Both the position numbers and the translations under genes were made by a program. This document shows, one piece after another, positions 12,517 to 24,695 of a DNA stretch of 64,000 nucleotides. The stretch is taken from contig JAPEVC010000109.1 of NCBI GenBank assembly GCA_027946555.1, positions 55,220 to 119,219 on the forward strand, read 5' to 3'. A model generated the notes under the pieces. That model saw only the letters and a list, made by a program, of their open reading frames with translations. It made no database searches and was not told where the DNA came from. Origin of the DNA: Gnomoniopsis sp. IMI 355080. Lineage: Eukaryota > Ascomycota > Sordariomycetes > Diaporthales > Gnomoniaceae. Every line of letters begins with the position of its first letter. The stretch's first letter is position 1.

Positions 12517-13531
12517 TTCATACATACATGCACTATCCTATCATAGTCAAGCGTGTCGTGCACAGTATCCTTGACTAGGTGGATATGCAAATGCTAGGGT
12601 TTGAAGTTTCGAGAAAGAGTGCAGTGCTGGTCCATGCCTAAACTAGGTAGAGTATTTCTCAAGATTATCTTTCGGGCATCGATAGAGATATGACTCCAGA
12701 AACGGAGTGGGGGAGGCGACTTTTTGAAAATCATCAGATGATCAGATGAAAGAAGTTCACCAGCAACCCGATTCTACCTTATACTATGTACACCTTCTCT
12801 CTGAAATGGAATCACTTCGGCATTCGGAGATGGTATCGTTGTCTCCCGTAATCAAGATCCATTCCCCCATAGACTGAGTGGAGCATTTGGTTGCGTTGAC
12901 GTCGACGAGTGCGTACCCGGATCGCAAATACGCATCGGAATTGTCCCGCAGCGGATGCATTTCTCATCCGTGAATGAGTCTAGTTCTATAGCCTCAAATA
13001 GTTGCTCCTGTATCGGAGAAAAACCCCATCGATCAAAGAAAGAAATCGAAGTCAAGTACATAGTAATAATGCCCGTTTGTTATTATAATCTGTACTGTAT
13101 ACAAAACATTTTACACGGACAGTGGTGACAATGTACGTAGTATCGATCTGAAGGGGCCCTCCTCAAAAAAAAAAAGGGTTGCTTTAGCTCCAAGAACCAC
13201 GGACTCGGGACCCCCTGTAGTGCATATCACACGCTCGGCCAGGGCCGTCGCGTTAGGATGCGGGAAGGGTGTTGTGACGAAACGTGTGCTCTTTTTTCCC
13301 ATTCACCGCAGCACCACCCACCCACCCACTAATTGCGCAGTGCCGGGTACCACAGTACATGTGCAGACATTACCTAGATTAGTAAACAGCCGTTGGGTTG
13401 CCGATCGCATTGGCATTCCCAATGAGCGTCGTCGCCAGTCCCCTGGGGACCCCAGCTAGTGACCTGTCACAAGCACGCGAGGGGCCCGGCAGGGCGCCGA
13501 CGGGCCCAGGTTGTACTGTACCTACCGGGCC

Positions 13532-13541
13532 TACCTAGGTA
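13532..13541. repeat. TACCTAGGTA palindrome
   Basis: Perfect 10-bp palindrome in intergenic DNA, one of six exact copies in the window. Confidence 0.7.
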
Positions 13542-14931
13542 CCTGGGAGGGTCTTTTTGTGGTTGCAGTCGGGTTGCAGGAGTCGTTGTTGATGCTGCCC
13601 ACATCTATGTTTGTAAAGGAATTATCACATGGGCCCAGACTTTTGTGACATGTGGAGAGAGGAGGGGGGTCAGCATAGGAGTAATGACTCCGAGTATGAC
13701 TGTATGGATTGGGTAGATCGGACAGCCTCGAAAGTTGCTAGAATTGTCCACCGTGAGTGCGTGACTGTTGGCGATCCATTGGCCGGTTTTGTACTAGTAG
13801 TTTTATGTAGTGCACGGCTTTCTTCAGTCGGCTTGCAGCCACCCCCATTCCGAACTTCCTGGGCATACTGTAACCATTAAAAATAGAAGCACTACAAGAA
13901 GGAAAATAAGGGGTGAGGAAGATAAAGAAACCAAGTCTTTCTTGAACTCTAAGGGAACCGGACACTCCACAGAAAGAGGAAGCTGGATATTCCGCATCCT
14001 TAGTTGTTCCCGTTGTGCGCGCGTGTTGCATATTTTTTGTGGGCGAGGGCGGCGGCGGCGGCGAGAGAGAGAGAGAAGGGTCGTCACCCATCGAATCCCT
14101 ACCCGTATGAAGTTGATGACCAGAAAGGCCAGCCTACAAGTAATCTTCCCCTTGCTGATCGACCGCGCCAAGACAAGTTTATGATCACCGAAACCAATCT
14201 GCTTGCCGTTTGGTTTGGACCTATGACCCACCTGCGCGCAGAGAATCCACTCCAAATCAAACATTACTCTATGTAGTACAGTACCACCCTTTCCCGGCCG
14301 CCCTGCCTCGGCGCTCGCCACGGCAAGTAGCGTTTCGTTTGGTCAACTGTGGTGGTTTTGCTGTGCCACGCAGATTTTCCCCAAATAACAGTTTCAATAC
14401 AGATTTATTTTTACCTAGTTCTTTACCGTTCCTTGATGAGTGAGCGCGCATTGGTTTCCCATAGTACCCGGGGGGGGGGAAGGGCGGCAGGCAGGTGAGC
14501 TATTGTGGGCTCGGACTTGTTGGGATCGTGCACTGGGGGTTTTTTATCTCCAGATCGTGATAATATGGCCCGTGAAAAGCAATAGCCTTCACCAGCGTCA
14601 TCGGCTATGTGGGCTCATCCCTGCCCTCATGACATGGCTCGCAACATGGAATATACCTTTTTGGGGGAGCCACCTAGTAGGGACATGAGTATTCCACAAC
14701 TCACCATGTTTTTAGTATGTACCCCGTTGTAATCCTCGTTCTTGTCTGGATTTGTCAACCAAGGTCGTGATTCGTGTATATACCGGGGCCAAGTTCCCTG
14801 CTGTGCATCTGGAATACAAATATCCACGATGATCCTCCTCCCCCCTTGTGACAGTTCATCCCATAAGCCAGGCATCCACACACTTACATTCTTTTTTCCT
14901 CCTGCCACCATAATCTTTCCTTTTTTCAAAG

Positions 14932-17625
14932 ATGCGGGCCTCTTCATTGCAGGATTACCTGCAAACACTGCTACTATTAGCATCACCTCTCGTAGAGGCA
15001 TCTGTCTGTCCCTTCGCTGGCCAACAAAACCAGGACAGGCGCTCGCTCTTGCCAGATGGTCACCCTTCTGCCGTGTTAAATCGTCGTGCAACAGACGATG
15101 CCACTTCTTCGTTCGGTACCTGCTCCGTCAAGAGCGATGTAGCTGGTGGAGGCACTCGGAGCTGGGACTGGTGGCCGTGTAATCTCAGACTGGACGTCCT
15201 GCGCCAAAATGCTGCTGAATCGAACCCATACGGAGGCGACTTTGATTACGCGGCAGCTTTCAAGACATTAGATTGTGAGTTCTACACACCCCCTTCTTCA
15301 AGTTTCTCTGCCATTCATAGTGTGTGTGTAATGGTCATGATGAGCAACTGCTAATACATCTCGCTCAGTGGACGCCGTCAAGTCTGACATCCGCGCATTA
15401 CTGGTGGACTCACAAGACTGGTGGCCAGCGGACTATGGAACTTATGGTGGTCTCTTCATTCGTATGGCGTGGCACAGCGCTGGTACCTACCGTGCCTTTG
15501 ATGGTCGTGGAGGTTCAGGAATGGTATGTTAAACTCTCCGGTGTTCAAATCTCAATAATCTCGACTCAGCTACTGACATCAAGCAAACAGGGACAACAAC
15601 GTTTCGCACCTCTGAGCAGCTGGCCCGACAATGCCAGTCTTGATAAGGCTCGCCGGCTCGTATGGCCCATCAAGCAAAAGTATGGCGCCAAGCTTTCGTG
15701 GGCGGACCTGATTGTTCTCTCCGGAAATGTAGCCCTGGAGTCCTTCAACTTCACGACTCTTGGCTACGCTGGTGGTCGCGTCGACACTTGGCAGGCAGAT
15801 GAGAGCATCTACTGGGGTTCTGAGACCGAGTGGTTCCCCGAGGGCGACAACGAGCGTTACAACGGCAGCACCGACATCTACACCCGCGCCGACGGTCTCG
15901 AAATTCCCCTGGCAAGCACCAACATGGGCTTGATTTACGTGGACCCTGTTGGACCTCACGGTATTCCGGACCCGGCGGCCTCTGCCAGGGACATCCGCAC
16001 AACTTTCGGCCGCATGGGCATGAACGATTCGGAGACAGTTGCCTTGATTGCTGGCGGACACGCTTTCGGTATGTTGCTTTTTCTTCTACTTCAAATGAAG
16101 TTACCAGGAGGTACTGACCCGAATTTTCTACCATAGGAAAGACTCACGGCGCCAGCAACGCGACCGTTGGACCTGTGCCAGAACTAGCCCCCATCGAAGC
16201 GCAGCAATTCGGATGGGCCAACCCTGCGGGAACAGGTGCTGGACCTGACGCTATCACCTCTGGTCTCGAGGTGGTTTGGTCCAAGACACCTACCCAGTGG
16301 AGCAACGACTACCTGCACAGCTTGTTGGAGAACACCTGGACCAAGCAGGTTGGACCCGGTGGAAACTGGCAGTGGATTGCGTTGAACGGCACGCAGGACT
16401 ACCCTGATGCCTTCTCAAACACCACCATGCACTTGCCGAGGATGCTGACGAGCGACATCGCCTTGCGAGAGGACCCCGTATACTACAACATCTGCAAGGA
16501 ATGGGAGAATGACTTTGACGGCCTGACCAGGGCGTTCAAGTATGCCTGGTACGTTTTACCTCCCAGCCCAACTCATTCGCCGCAAAACCTTTTTTTTTTT
16601 TTTTGAGAGGCTATTTGACTAATCTTCTTCTATTTAGGTTCAAACTCACTCACCGTGACATGGGCCCTCGCTCCCGTTACCTGGGCACCGAAGTCCCAGC
16701 CGAGAAGCTCATCTGGCAAGATCCTCTCCCCGACTCAAACGGCACCACCCTCAGCGACTCGGACATCTCCACCCTCAAGCAGCAGATCCTTGACTCGGGC
16801 GTCAGCACCTCCGCATTGATCTCCACCGCATGGGCCGCCGCCTCGACGTACCGCCACACCGACAAGCGCGGTGGCGCCAACGGCGCCCGCATCCGCCTCG
16901 AGCCCCAGGTCAGCTGGGCCATCAACACCGGCGCCGGCACGAACCTGAGCACCGTCTTGACCGCCCTCGAGGGCGTCCAGAGCGCCTTTAGCAAGCAGGT
17001 GTCTCTTGCGGACCTGATCGTCTTGGGCGGCAGCGCAGCTGTCGAGAAGGCCGCCCAGGATGCCGGCTTCACCAACGTTACCGTGCCGTTCCTCCAGGGC
17101 CGCGTCGACGCCTCGCAAGAGGAGACTGACATCGCCAACTTTGGCTACCTCGAGCCCAAGATCGACGGCTTCCGCAACTACGGCACCGGCACCGCCCGTG
17201 CCACGACTGAGAAGTACCTGGTCGACCGCGCGAACCTGCTGGGCCTGACCGCACCCGAGATGACGGTGCTTATCGGCGGTCTGCGTGTGCTGAACACCAA
17301 CGCGGATGGCTCTGCCCACGGCGTCTTGACCGCAAACCCCGGCCAGCTGACCAACGACTTCTTTGTCAACTTGCTGGATATGAAGACCAAGTGGGCTGGC
17401 GTCGACGGCGACGAGGTGTTCCAGGGCACGGACCGGTCGACGGGCGAGGTGACGTGGACGGCGACGCGCAACGACCTTATTTTCGGGTCGCACACCGAGC
17501 TGCGGGCTCTTGCGGAGGTGTATGCGATGTCTGATGCTGGGGAGAAGTTTGCAACGGACTTTGTGAAGGCGTGGAACAAGGTGATGAACGCCGATCGTTT
17601 TGATGCGAACGCCGGGACGATCTGA
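14932..17625 (+). CDS. KATG2: Secreted catalase-peroxidase (KatG2 type)
   Basis: Bifunctional heme enzyme that removes hydrogen peroxide. Exons 14932-15274, 15369-15523, 15591-16068, 16137-16548 and 16638-17625 give 791 residues with consistent phases and GT-AG sites. The N-terminus (MRASSLQDYLQTLLLLASPL) is a signal peptide, placing this in the secreted KatG2 group known from plant-pathogenic ascomycetes rather than the cytosolic KatG1 group. The catalytic set is intact: distal R146, W149 and H150 in FIRMAWHSAGTYR; Y282 and M308, which with W149 form the family's covalent adduct; proximal H323 in ALIAGGHAFGKTHG. The WFKLTHRDMGP stretch is rebuilt across intron 4, which holds a poly-T run. 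The second, heme-free half is complete. Several N-x-T/S sites fit secretion. The symbol is by class, not by proven orthology. Confidence 0.95.
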
Positions 17626-18189
17626 TGCTTTCAATTGCGGAGGGATGGTGATGCAGCAATACCCTTTTTAAAGACCTTCTTGTCCATAGCTTAGAGTGAA
17701 TAAAAGACTCCTCTCGAATAGTTCGTCTCTTTGTGTCTACCTGTAGATTGTCTTGTGTTGAAGGTGACTAGATGAGTGTTGGCTAAGCCCATCTTTCGGC
17801 TGAGCATCATCCTGGAGCTTACAGGTAAATACCTAGGTACACTGGGCGCCTTATAACGTAGCATTACCCAGAGATGCATCGCATGAAAACCACGAGTCAA
17901 GATATCGAGTTGTGAACAATTGCAGATTTGTATTAATAATCAAATAGGTACTTCGTGTGCTAGTACTTGAGCTCTGCGAAAACCAAAATCACAACATCTC
18001 TCCTCAAACAAGTGGTATCCAGGGAATATTTTGTCCGTCATCTCGTAATCTCAGCACGGTCGTTCAACTCAATGACAAATCAAATCTGTGTGGCATGTTA
18101 GTCATTTTGGTATAGAATAATGTGCTTATCGAATTGCTGGGCAGACTCACCATAGCTAAAGACTGATACACTGTGAACTCAAAGAATCC
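17626..18189. other. Intergenic between convergent genes
   Basis: 564 bases holding the 3' regions of the catalase-peroxidase and of the minus-strand hydrolase. A TACCTAGGTA palindrome lies at 17830-17839. No gene seen. Confidence 0.5.
17830..17839. repeat. TACCTAGGTA palindrome
   Basis: Exact copy of the recurrent 10-bp palindrome, downstream of the catalase-peroxidase gene. Confidence 0.7.
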
Positions 18190-19777
18190 TCACTGCTCGA
18201 TCTGGGCCACAGGCGTAGTTCCATTGACCCCGTTAGTGCCGTTCGTGCCCATGTCACCGTTGCTGAGGCCATCAGGGTTGGCAGAGTACCGGGCGTGGCC
18301 CAGCCAGTCACCAATCTCCTTCATGGTAGCCTCGCTCTTCTGCTCAGCATCGGCGCGGAAGTCCGTATCACGAACCACGCCACCGATACGCTGATCGAAG
18401 TTGTGGATCGTGTCAGGCACCAGAAGCCACTTGTAGCTAGATCCATCATTGTAAGTCTGCTCCCAGTGGAACCGCTCGTCATCAAGATGCATCTGGCCCA
18501 TCTCAGCATGACCCTCGCGGCCGACGGGGGTCTCCCAGCTGGGGATCTCACGACCCGCCAACTTGCTGATGGTGCGCCAGGCCTCATGCGCAAACATGTC
18601 CATCTCGCAGCCGATGATGAAGACGCGCTGGGGCAGCATGTCGTGCTCGGCAAAGTACGGGCTGAGCAGCGGGTTGCGCAACTCGGTGCCCTGCGGAACG
18701 TAGGACCAGTCAATCATGGGCGCCATGGAGAGCATGTAGTCCGTCTCGCGTGCGCGGAAGCCTCCCAAGGCCGGCTTGTACCGCCGGAGGCGGGACTTGG
18801 TGTGGTGCGTGGCTGTGAAGTCACAAGGTGGGTACAGAGCTACGACCGACGTGACGAGGCGGCGGGTGGCGGGCAGCTGGCTGACGGTCACTGTGGACAT
18901 GGAATTAGTCAAATTGTGGACTCTGAGGGTTATGGAGTAATGCTAAAGTCTGCTTACAGGCCAGGTTACCGCCCGAGGACCAGCCGAGGACGGAGACTCG
19001 GGAACGGTCGATGTGTGGCGTCAGCTCGGGATCAGTGAGGGATGCGAGCAACAAAGCCTCAACGTCCTATACAACGGCTCGTTAGTAGTGCTCACCATCC
19101 CCGAGGGCAAGATTTCATTATGAAGTGTCACTTACATGAACCGGTCCAGGGAAAGCGTTCTTGGGCGCCTTGCCATAGTTCAGGGCGATGACACAAGTCC
19201 CGTACTTGGTCGCAAACCTGGCGTTCCAGGCGTCGTTATCCTGAGGCGATCCCATGATGAAATGTCCACCGTGAATGGTGAACAGGACAGGAAGCTTGCG
19301 AGGCTTGTTCTTGTCAAATGGCTTCGGGAAGAAGACGCTACAGGCATATCAGCATATACAAATCTCCTCTCCACAGTAATCGGGCACTTACCGGGTGGGG
19401 AGCAGCTTGCGGCACTCATAGGTCCTCGTCATATTGGGATTATGAAGAGGCGAGCGGATCGCATCCTGCGTATCCCGGATCAAGCTCGCTGGCTTCAAGA
19501 AGCCTTGCGCAGCTCCCAGCGTAATATTGTACCCCCAGCGTGTGTACCAGGGTAAAAACTGCTGGGTCTTCTTCTGACCGGGACGTTCCTCCTCTTCCGG
19601 TCGGTCAGCGGGAGCATAGACGCCGCTTTGAGGACGGGGCTGGCGAGTCACCAGCGACTGCTGCTGGTTCGAGTGAACCAAGTCCTGGCCCTGGTTCGAC
19701 TGGTGAACCAAAGCTCCGTTTTCCCCCTGGCTCTGGGGCAGAGGGTTGGTTGTCTCGGTTTCCGTCATGGTGGCCAT
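18190..19777 (-). CDS. Alpha/beta-hydrolase fold-3 esterase/lipase-like (HSL family)
   Basis: Four exons, complement(19392-19777), (19136-19337), (18958-19066) and (18190-18890), give 465 residues through three introns of 54-69 nt with GTAAG donors. The fold is shown by the oxyanion motif IHGGHF (residues 150-155), the nucleophile elbow GWSSGGN (Ser226), an acidic residue in the stretch EMDMF, and a late histidine in TIHNFD. This is the order of the hormone-sensitive-lipase family, which hydrolyses short acyl esters or lactones. The first ~75 residues are Gln/Ser-rich and probably disordered. The C-terminus is an Asn-Gly-Thr tail. No signal peptide is seen, so a cytosolic enzyme is likely. 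The substrate cannot be predicted. Confidence 0.9.
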
Positions 19778-20680
19778 TATCCTCGTTTCCTCAAGTTGTG
19801 TTTATTAAGAATTGACTTTGTACGTCGGTCGGAAGAAGAAGATGCTACTGCGCTCTGAAAACGTTCCTCCCACTAGTGGGGACGTGATTGCTTTAATTGT
19901 AGCCACCGACGTTAGAGTTTATTCGCTGACATCATGTCTCGCATATCGATCAAATGCTCGCAAGTGACCCACGTGTCATGCGACGAGGTACGCTTGAATA
20001 CTGTTGATCGTTTCCATCGACTAAAAGCCTGGGACATGGTTCGCAATCTCCAGCGGTCAGCTTCCGGGCGTTTGATCGAAAGCGCTTGCTACCTAGTGGA
20101 GCATATGGGCCACGGTCCGCCTCATATATGCATTGACTAACGGTCGTTGCATTATTGTTATGCGACAAAAGACCAAGACCTTTAGCTTAACAATCGGGCA
20201 GCGAAACTAAAGTCTCATCAACACGGACCACCCGACCCAAGACTGACAAACCATGAGCATCTCGATGAGATCCTGCATTCGAGCATGACATATGAGTGCA
20301 AGACCACGATTCCCGGCTCGATCTTCTCGCCAGTATCATGCCCTCTTGGAACGATTGGACAGCGTTCCCTAGGATGCATGAAACTTCATACAGACCGCCT
20401 CATTCCGTCAACATAGGGCAATCACGTAACAAGGGATGCAGAATATTTAGAAAATCAGAGTCAGGAAGTAACATAATAGGGGATGAGTGAAGTTTCCCAT
20501 GTCAAATAAGAAAGACATCATTCGAAACAACCATGGAAAAACACACGGGCCCATCCGTCCTGCTTACCCAATTGAGCATTAGCCATTGGAAAGACACCCA
20601 GGCACCAAAAAAAGAAACCCCTTTTAGACGTGGCATCTCAAATAAAGCTGGATTTTTTGGACGTAGAAATTATCTTTATC
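19778..20680. other. Intergenic, no gene seen
   Basis: About 0.9 kb containing the promoter of the minus-strand hydrolase and the 3' flank of the minus-strand nucleotidase. Only short open frames without recognisable features. Confidence 0.45.
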
Positions 20681-22324
20681 TTAAACCACTCCAATACGTC
20701 CGTCGACTGTAATGCTGATGGGGCTCTGTGTCGTAACATAAGACTCCAACACATCAGCCTGCAAGTCAAGGACTGCAAAGTCCGTGGCTGCCTCGAAGAA
20801 GTTATCTCCTCCTGTAGCCAAGTAGTCAAGAGTAATAATCTTGTAAGTTGCCGACAAATCTATGTCTTGTCCACCAACAAGAACGCTTTGAAGCCGCGAG
20901 CCCACGCTGGCATCGGGGCTGTAGGTGATGCGGATGGCGGAGCTTAGCTGGAGGAAACTGGTGACTTCAAGACCATTTCCCAGGTTCCTTCCGGAGACAA
21001 TACCCTCTAAAACGTTCCAAAACACTTGTCCAGTGCGGGTCAAGGAGACAAGGGAGTTTCCAAAAGGAAAGGCCGTGAGTACCTCGCCTCGTGTGATCGG
21101 ACCTGCATCGATGGCTGCTCGAATTCCGCCGGCGTTGATGATAGCAAAGTCCACATCTGCATCCAGCCCCTTTCCGTAAGCTTCCGCAGCGTCTGCCATG
21201 AGATCCCCAAGAAGGCATTCTTCCAATTGGCAAGTATCTTGTCCAAGATCCACGCTACTTTCACCGATGACCTCGTTGGCATATGACTCAAACGGCGCCC
21301 TCCACTCCACAATCTGCCGTTGGAGCTCCACATCCTGCGCCGTAGTGTTGTCGAGATGGAACGGTGCCCCATGATACTCGACGACGCGGTCGTTGCTGTC
21401 CCAGACCAAGTCAATATAGCCAAGGTACTCGCCCCATCGATACGCGGTGACGACAAAGACCTCTTCGTTGGCTGTATTGTTGACAATGGTGGGATACGCT
21501 CCTGCAGGCGAGGAGGACATGTTGCCGAGAGGCGTGTGGCTGTGTCCACCCATGATGAGGGATAGCCCTGTGGTTTGCTGGGCAAGAAGAACGTCCTGGT
21601 CGTAACCGATATGGGTGAGAGCAACGATGCGCTTGATGTCGGTGGTGGCGTGGATACTGTCGATTGTGTGCTGGACAGACTGGATGGGATCGGAGAAGGT
21701 TGTCAAATTGGATGGGTTGGAGAGAGTGCTCGAGTCCACTGTCACACCAATGACTGCGACTTTGTACTGATCGAAGATTGTATAGGGCTGAATCGTCTTG
21801 TTTAGGACAGGGTGGCTGGACTTGATATTGGCTGACACAATAGGGAACGTCAAGTTTGCTAGGAATTCCCCGAGCACATCGTCGCCATCGTCAAACTCGT
21901 GGTTTCCCAGAGTCATTGCGTCCACGCCAATCTGATTCAGAACTTCTGCAGTCTTCTCGCCTTTGTAGAAGTTGTAGAAAAGGGTGCCTTGGAACTCATC
22001 CCCAGCGTCAAGGAAGAGACTATTCTCCTTGGTTGGTCGCGACTGATCAAGAACCGTCTTCACTCTTGCGTAGCCTCCTACGCAGCCCCTTGACCGGTCC
22101 GTACAGTTGTTACCATTCGTCGCGAAAAACTCATCGAAATGAGCATGGACATCGTTGATGTGGTAGAAGGACAGCTCAAAATTCCCAGTGTCGTTGGCCA
22201 AGGACTCCCCTCGCTTCGCTAGTTGGCCAGCCGCGACAGCTCTTCGGCTGACCAGCACGTCTTTATGGGCCAGAGCCAGGACGGCGAGGAGCGAAGTCAA
22301 TGTCGTATGTCTGAGAAACCACAT
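20681..22324 (-). CDS. Secreted 5'-nucleotidase / metallophosphatase
   Basis: Single exon, 547 residues from the ATG at 22324. A start at 22390 adds 22 residues ahead of the signal peptide, so the shorter form is preferred because MWFLRHTTLTSLLAVLALA begins directly with it. The enzyme removes phosphate from nucleoside monophosphates or related esters outside the cell. The dimetal phosphoesterase motifs are in order: HINDVHAHFD, DAGDEFQG, GNHEFDDG, THIGYDQD and GGHSHTPLG. The C-terminal 5'-nucleotidase domain follows with NAGGIRAAI, the FPFGN substrate-binding stretch and a late TGGDNF. Many N-glycosylation sequons are present. No GPI-anchor tail is obvious. Extracellular adenosine or phosphate scavenging is the family role. 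Confidence 0.93.
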   Translation of the reverse strand: MWFLRHTTLTSLLAVLALAHKDVLVSRRAVAAGQLAKRGESLANDTGNFELSFYHINDVHAHFDEFFATNGNNCTDRSRGCVGGYARVKTVLDQSRPTKENSLFLDAGDEFQGTLFYNFYKGEKTAEVLNQIGVDAMTLGNHEFDDGDDVLGEFLANLTFPIVSANIKSSHPVLNKTIQPYTIFDQYKVAVIGVTVDSSTLSNPSNLTTFSDPIQSVQHTIDSIHATTDIKRIVALTHIGYDQDVLLAQQTTGLSLIMGGHSHTPLGNMSSSPAGAYPTIVNNTANEEVFVVTAYRWGEYLGYIDLVWDSNDRVVEYHGAPFHLDNTTAQDVELQRQIVEWRAPFESYANEVIGESSVDLGQDTCQLEECLLGDLMADAAEAYGKGLDADVDFAIINAGGIRAAIDAGPITRGEVLTAFPFGNSLVSLTRTGQVFWNVLEGIVSGRNLGNGLEVTSFLQLSSAIRITYSPDASVGSRLQSVLVGGQDIDLSATYKIITLDYLATGGDNFFEAATDFAVLDLQADVLESYVTTQSPISITVDGRIGVV

Positions 22325-23701
22325 CTTTCTCTTGAGTAACCAGATACTCTCAAAATTGGAAAAGCCAGAGGGCTTGCGAGACGACAACACTACTACCCCA
22401 AAATGCCGAAAGCTGCACAGAACTGGTCGAATTTTTCCATAAGATTTTCGGCTTTCCGGAGCGTTATCTTGAGGCTAAAGATTGAAATTACACCCTTTCG
22501 TATGCTCTTTGATCCCTACGCCTTCAGAATCTTGGCGATGCTTATCCGGGTACACATGAGCCCTTGGCAGCGGAACGGCCGCCTGTAATAGGCAGATTAT
22601 CTTATTAGAGGCTCGGCGCGTACGTGAATTCATCCACTGAAGGCCGCGCTTTCATAGGCGTGGCTCCAGAGCAATTTCACAGCAGGGGGAACTGGCAAAC
22701 CTTTTACTCAGGTTGCGATGGCTCTCTTACATTGAACAACATTCGACATCACTATATATTGATTAAGAAAGTTTTGAGCGTCTTGGGTAGCAAGCTCTTC
22801 GGCTCTTGATTTTGACCTTCCTTTTCCTTTTATATTACCCAAGGTAGATAAAGCAAGGTCGCTGATCAAAAGGTATGGTAAGCCTTTAAAGTACTGTGTC
22901 TAGACAAAAGGGTGCTGATGCTGATGCATTCCCCATATAAGATTATGGTGCATATGAGATGCGGTAACTTAAGAGAGCCCTGGGTTGCCTCTAGTCCGCA
23001 GGTCTTGATGGTAATCCAAAGGAGCAGTATTCAGAGATAAAACGAGACTAATAATAGCAAGCCGCATGACATAACACATTTGTGTGTCACGCTTCACACT
23101 TTTTGGCTGTCACATGCCCCAAGGAGATGGTATCAAAGGGCTTATTGCGGTCTCTTAGCCTGAATACCTAGATAGGCCGACCAAAAATGTTTGCATTAAT
23201 CATCAGGCGCAAATCTGGGATGATGAAGGATTCTCAATATTTCAAAACTAGAAATATCGGTTGCTTTTCGCATAGGCGGCTGCGTTAGGACGTTGCCTTG
23301 CCCTGTTTCTTGCTTTGGAGGTATTCAATGGAAATTTTCATTTGGAATTGTGCGTTCCGTTTCCTCCTGATGTGTATTCGGCAGCCCATTGCCCAGGGAG
23401 GTAGCTGTTGAACTCTAAGTCGAAGAGGAACTCTGTTCATTTGAGTTCCCGGAATCACTCACTTCTGACGCATTCGGTGTTACTCCCTAGATTATCCTTA
23501 TAAACCTAGTTGAAATGTCCCTGCAGCGCGCCACAAATCTTCCCTCTCTTGATTAGCACAGCGCGGCTGATATGAGCAAATAGAAAGACAGACTAATTCG
23601 GTGGCATTTACGAGATCTGCTACACGATTGATCCTCATACGCGAAATATAGCAAAACTTTCTCTCGAAATCAGCAACACTGCAACCCGGTTACAAAGCCA
23701 T
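22325..23701. other. Intergenic, no gene seen
   Basis: About 1.4 kb of AT-richer DNA upstream of the nucleotidase. Small open frames only. It precedes the decayed gene at 23.7 kb. Confidence 0.45.
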
Positions 23702-24270
23702 ATGGTAGGTGAGCTGGTAGACGGAACTTCAGGACGTGGACAGTTCGAGCTAAAATTCTCAGCAATGTATTATCTCATTACTCACAATGTCGATACAAGA
23801 AGAAATGGCCCCGATATCTCCTACTTCACTAAGCTGGATTACTATTCTAACGTCGACCTTTATTTCATGGACGACACTCTAGAAACTGGGCTTCAAGTAC
23901 CACAAAAGTCACCGTTGTCACAGGCGACCAAGGAGACCCGGCTTTGTTGGGGCGTTTTATCAAGGACTACGGTTCTGATTTTTGATATCAACATTGACGC
24001 CTGTCCCCCTCAATGAAACGGCACAAGACCAGTCTTGAGCATTTGTGGACGGCTGTCAAACCAGAGGACTTCTACTTCTGTGAGGATGTGGAGAAGATTG
24101 CACACATCGATTGTAGCAGGGAAATTTGGGCCATCCAGAAAGGTATGACTACTACGATGATAGACTCGGGCAGATCTAGCTTCGGAGAGGCTGTAGTCAC
24201 ACACAGCATAACGAAAAGCATAGACTTCGATGTCGCCTCTTACTGTCTACAGACCACGTCGTTAACATAA
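23702..24270 (+). pseudogene. Frameshifted gene relic, family not recognised
   Basis: Protein-like sequence runs through this stretch but switches frame. From 23702 one frame reads YYLITHNVDTRRNGPDISYF and VDLYFMDDTLE, then loses sense. Around 23899-23979 another frame reads TKVTVVTGDQGDPALLGRF to a stop. From about 24013 a third frame reads LEHLWTAVKPEDFYFCEDVE and AHIDCSREIWAIQKG. The three parts look like consecutive pieces of one globular protein, so at least two frame-disrupting changes and a stop are needed. I do not recognise the family. A gene with very short unusual introns is the alternative, but no good donor/acceptor pairs join the frames. Confidence 0.4.
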
Positions 24271-24695
24271 ATGTTAAAACCATAGTACGAAGGGCCTTGC
24301 GTGGCTGGACTGATGATAATATACAGGCATTTCCATCAGCTATCAATTCTGCCGCAGTAGCTACCTAGGTTGGACGTTCCTCTTTCGTGTACCTATCCCA
24401 CTTCTCATGGATTTTATGAACGCGGACTGATTGATCATTATATACAGATCCTTTACGGCCGGACCCGACCGATTCACTAGACGCTATTTATAGCACACTA
24501 AGCTTAGCGTACAAATTCTACTGGTCAGGATCCTTTGATATGCTACACTTACCCTCTCATTTGGAAGCTACACTTCTCGGTGACAACATCAACATGTCCG
24601 TAAATCAGTAAGGCTTCCTAAGCGTCTCGGCCTGATATTGTCGATAATTCAGGAGAAGACACACCAAGTCTGGCCGCTGTGCTGGACTTGCTAGG
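24271..24695. other. Promoter region of the Zn2Cys6 gene
   Basis: 425 bases without a gene, containing a near-match TACCTAGGTT at 24362. Presumed upstream control region of the regulator starting at 24696. Confidence 0.4.

Larger units (their letters stand above)
9399..14931. other. 5.5-kb gene-poor interval
   Basis: The longest stretch of the window without a supportable gene. All open frames are short, overlap on both strands and show no family features. Contents seen: a CTC-rich run near 10080-10097, a CA-rich microsatellite at 12492-12516, GGC/GA runs near 14048-14076, a run of nine G near 14470-14478, and TAC(C/T)TAGGTA motifs at 9903 and 13532. It separates two divergently transcribed genes, so it contains both promoters and could hold long 5' leaders or non-coding transcripts, which cannot be judged from sequence alone. 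Confidence 0.5.

Noticed and set aside
13824..14321. 165-codon minus-strand frame
   Set aside because: Contains an arginine run from a GGC/GA repeat, overlaps other frames of equal length and has no conserved motif.
16735..17634. 299-codon minus-strand frame
   Set aside because: Antisense of the last catalase-peroxidase exon, which is well supported by homology.
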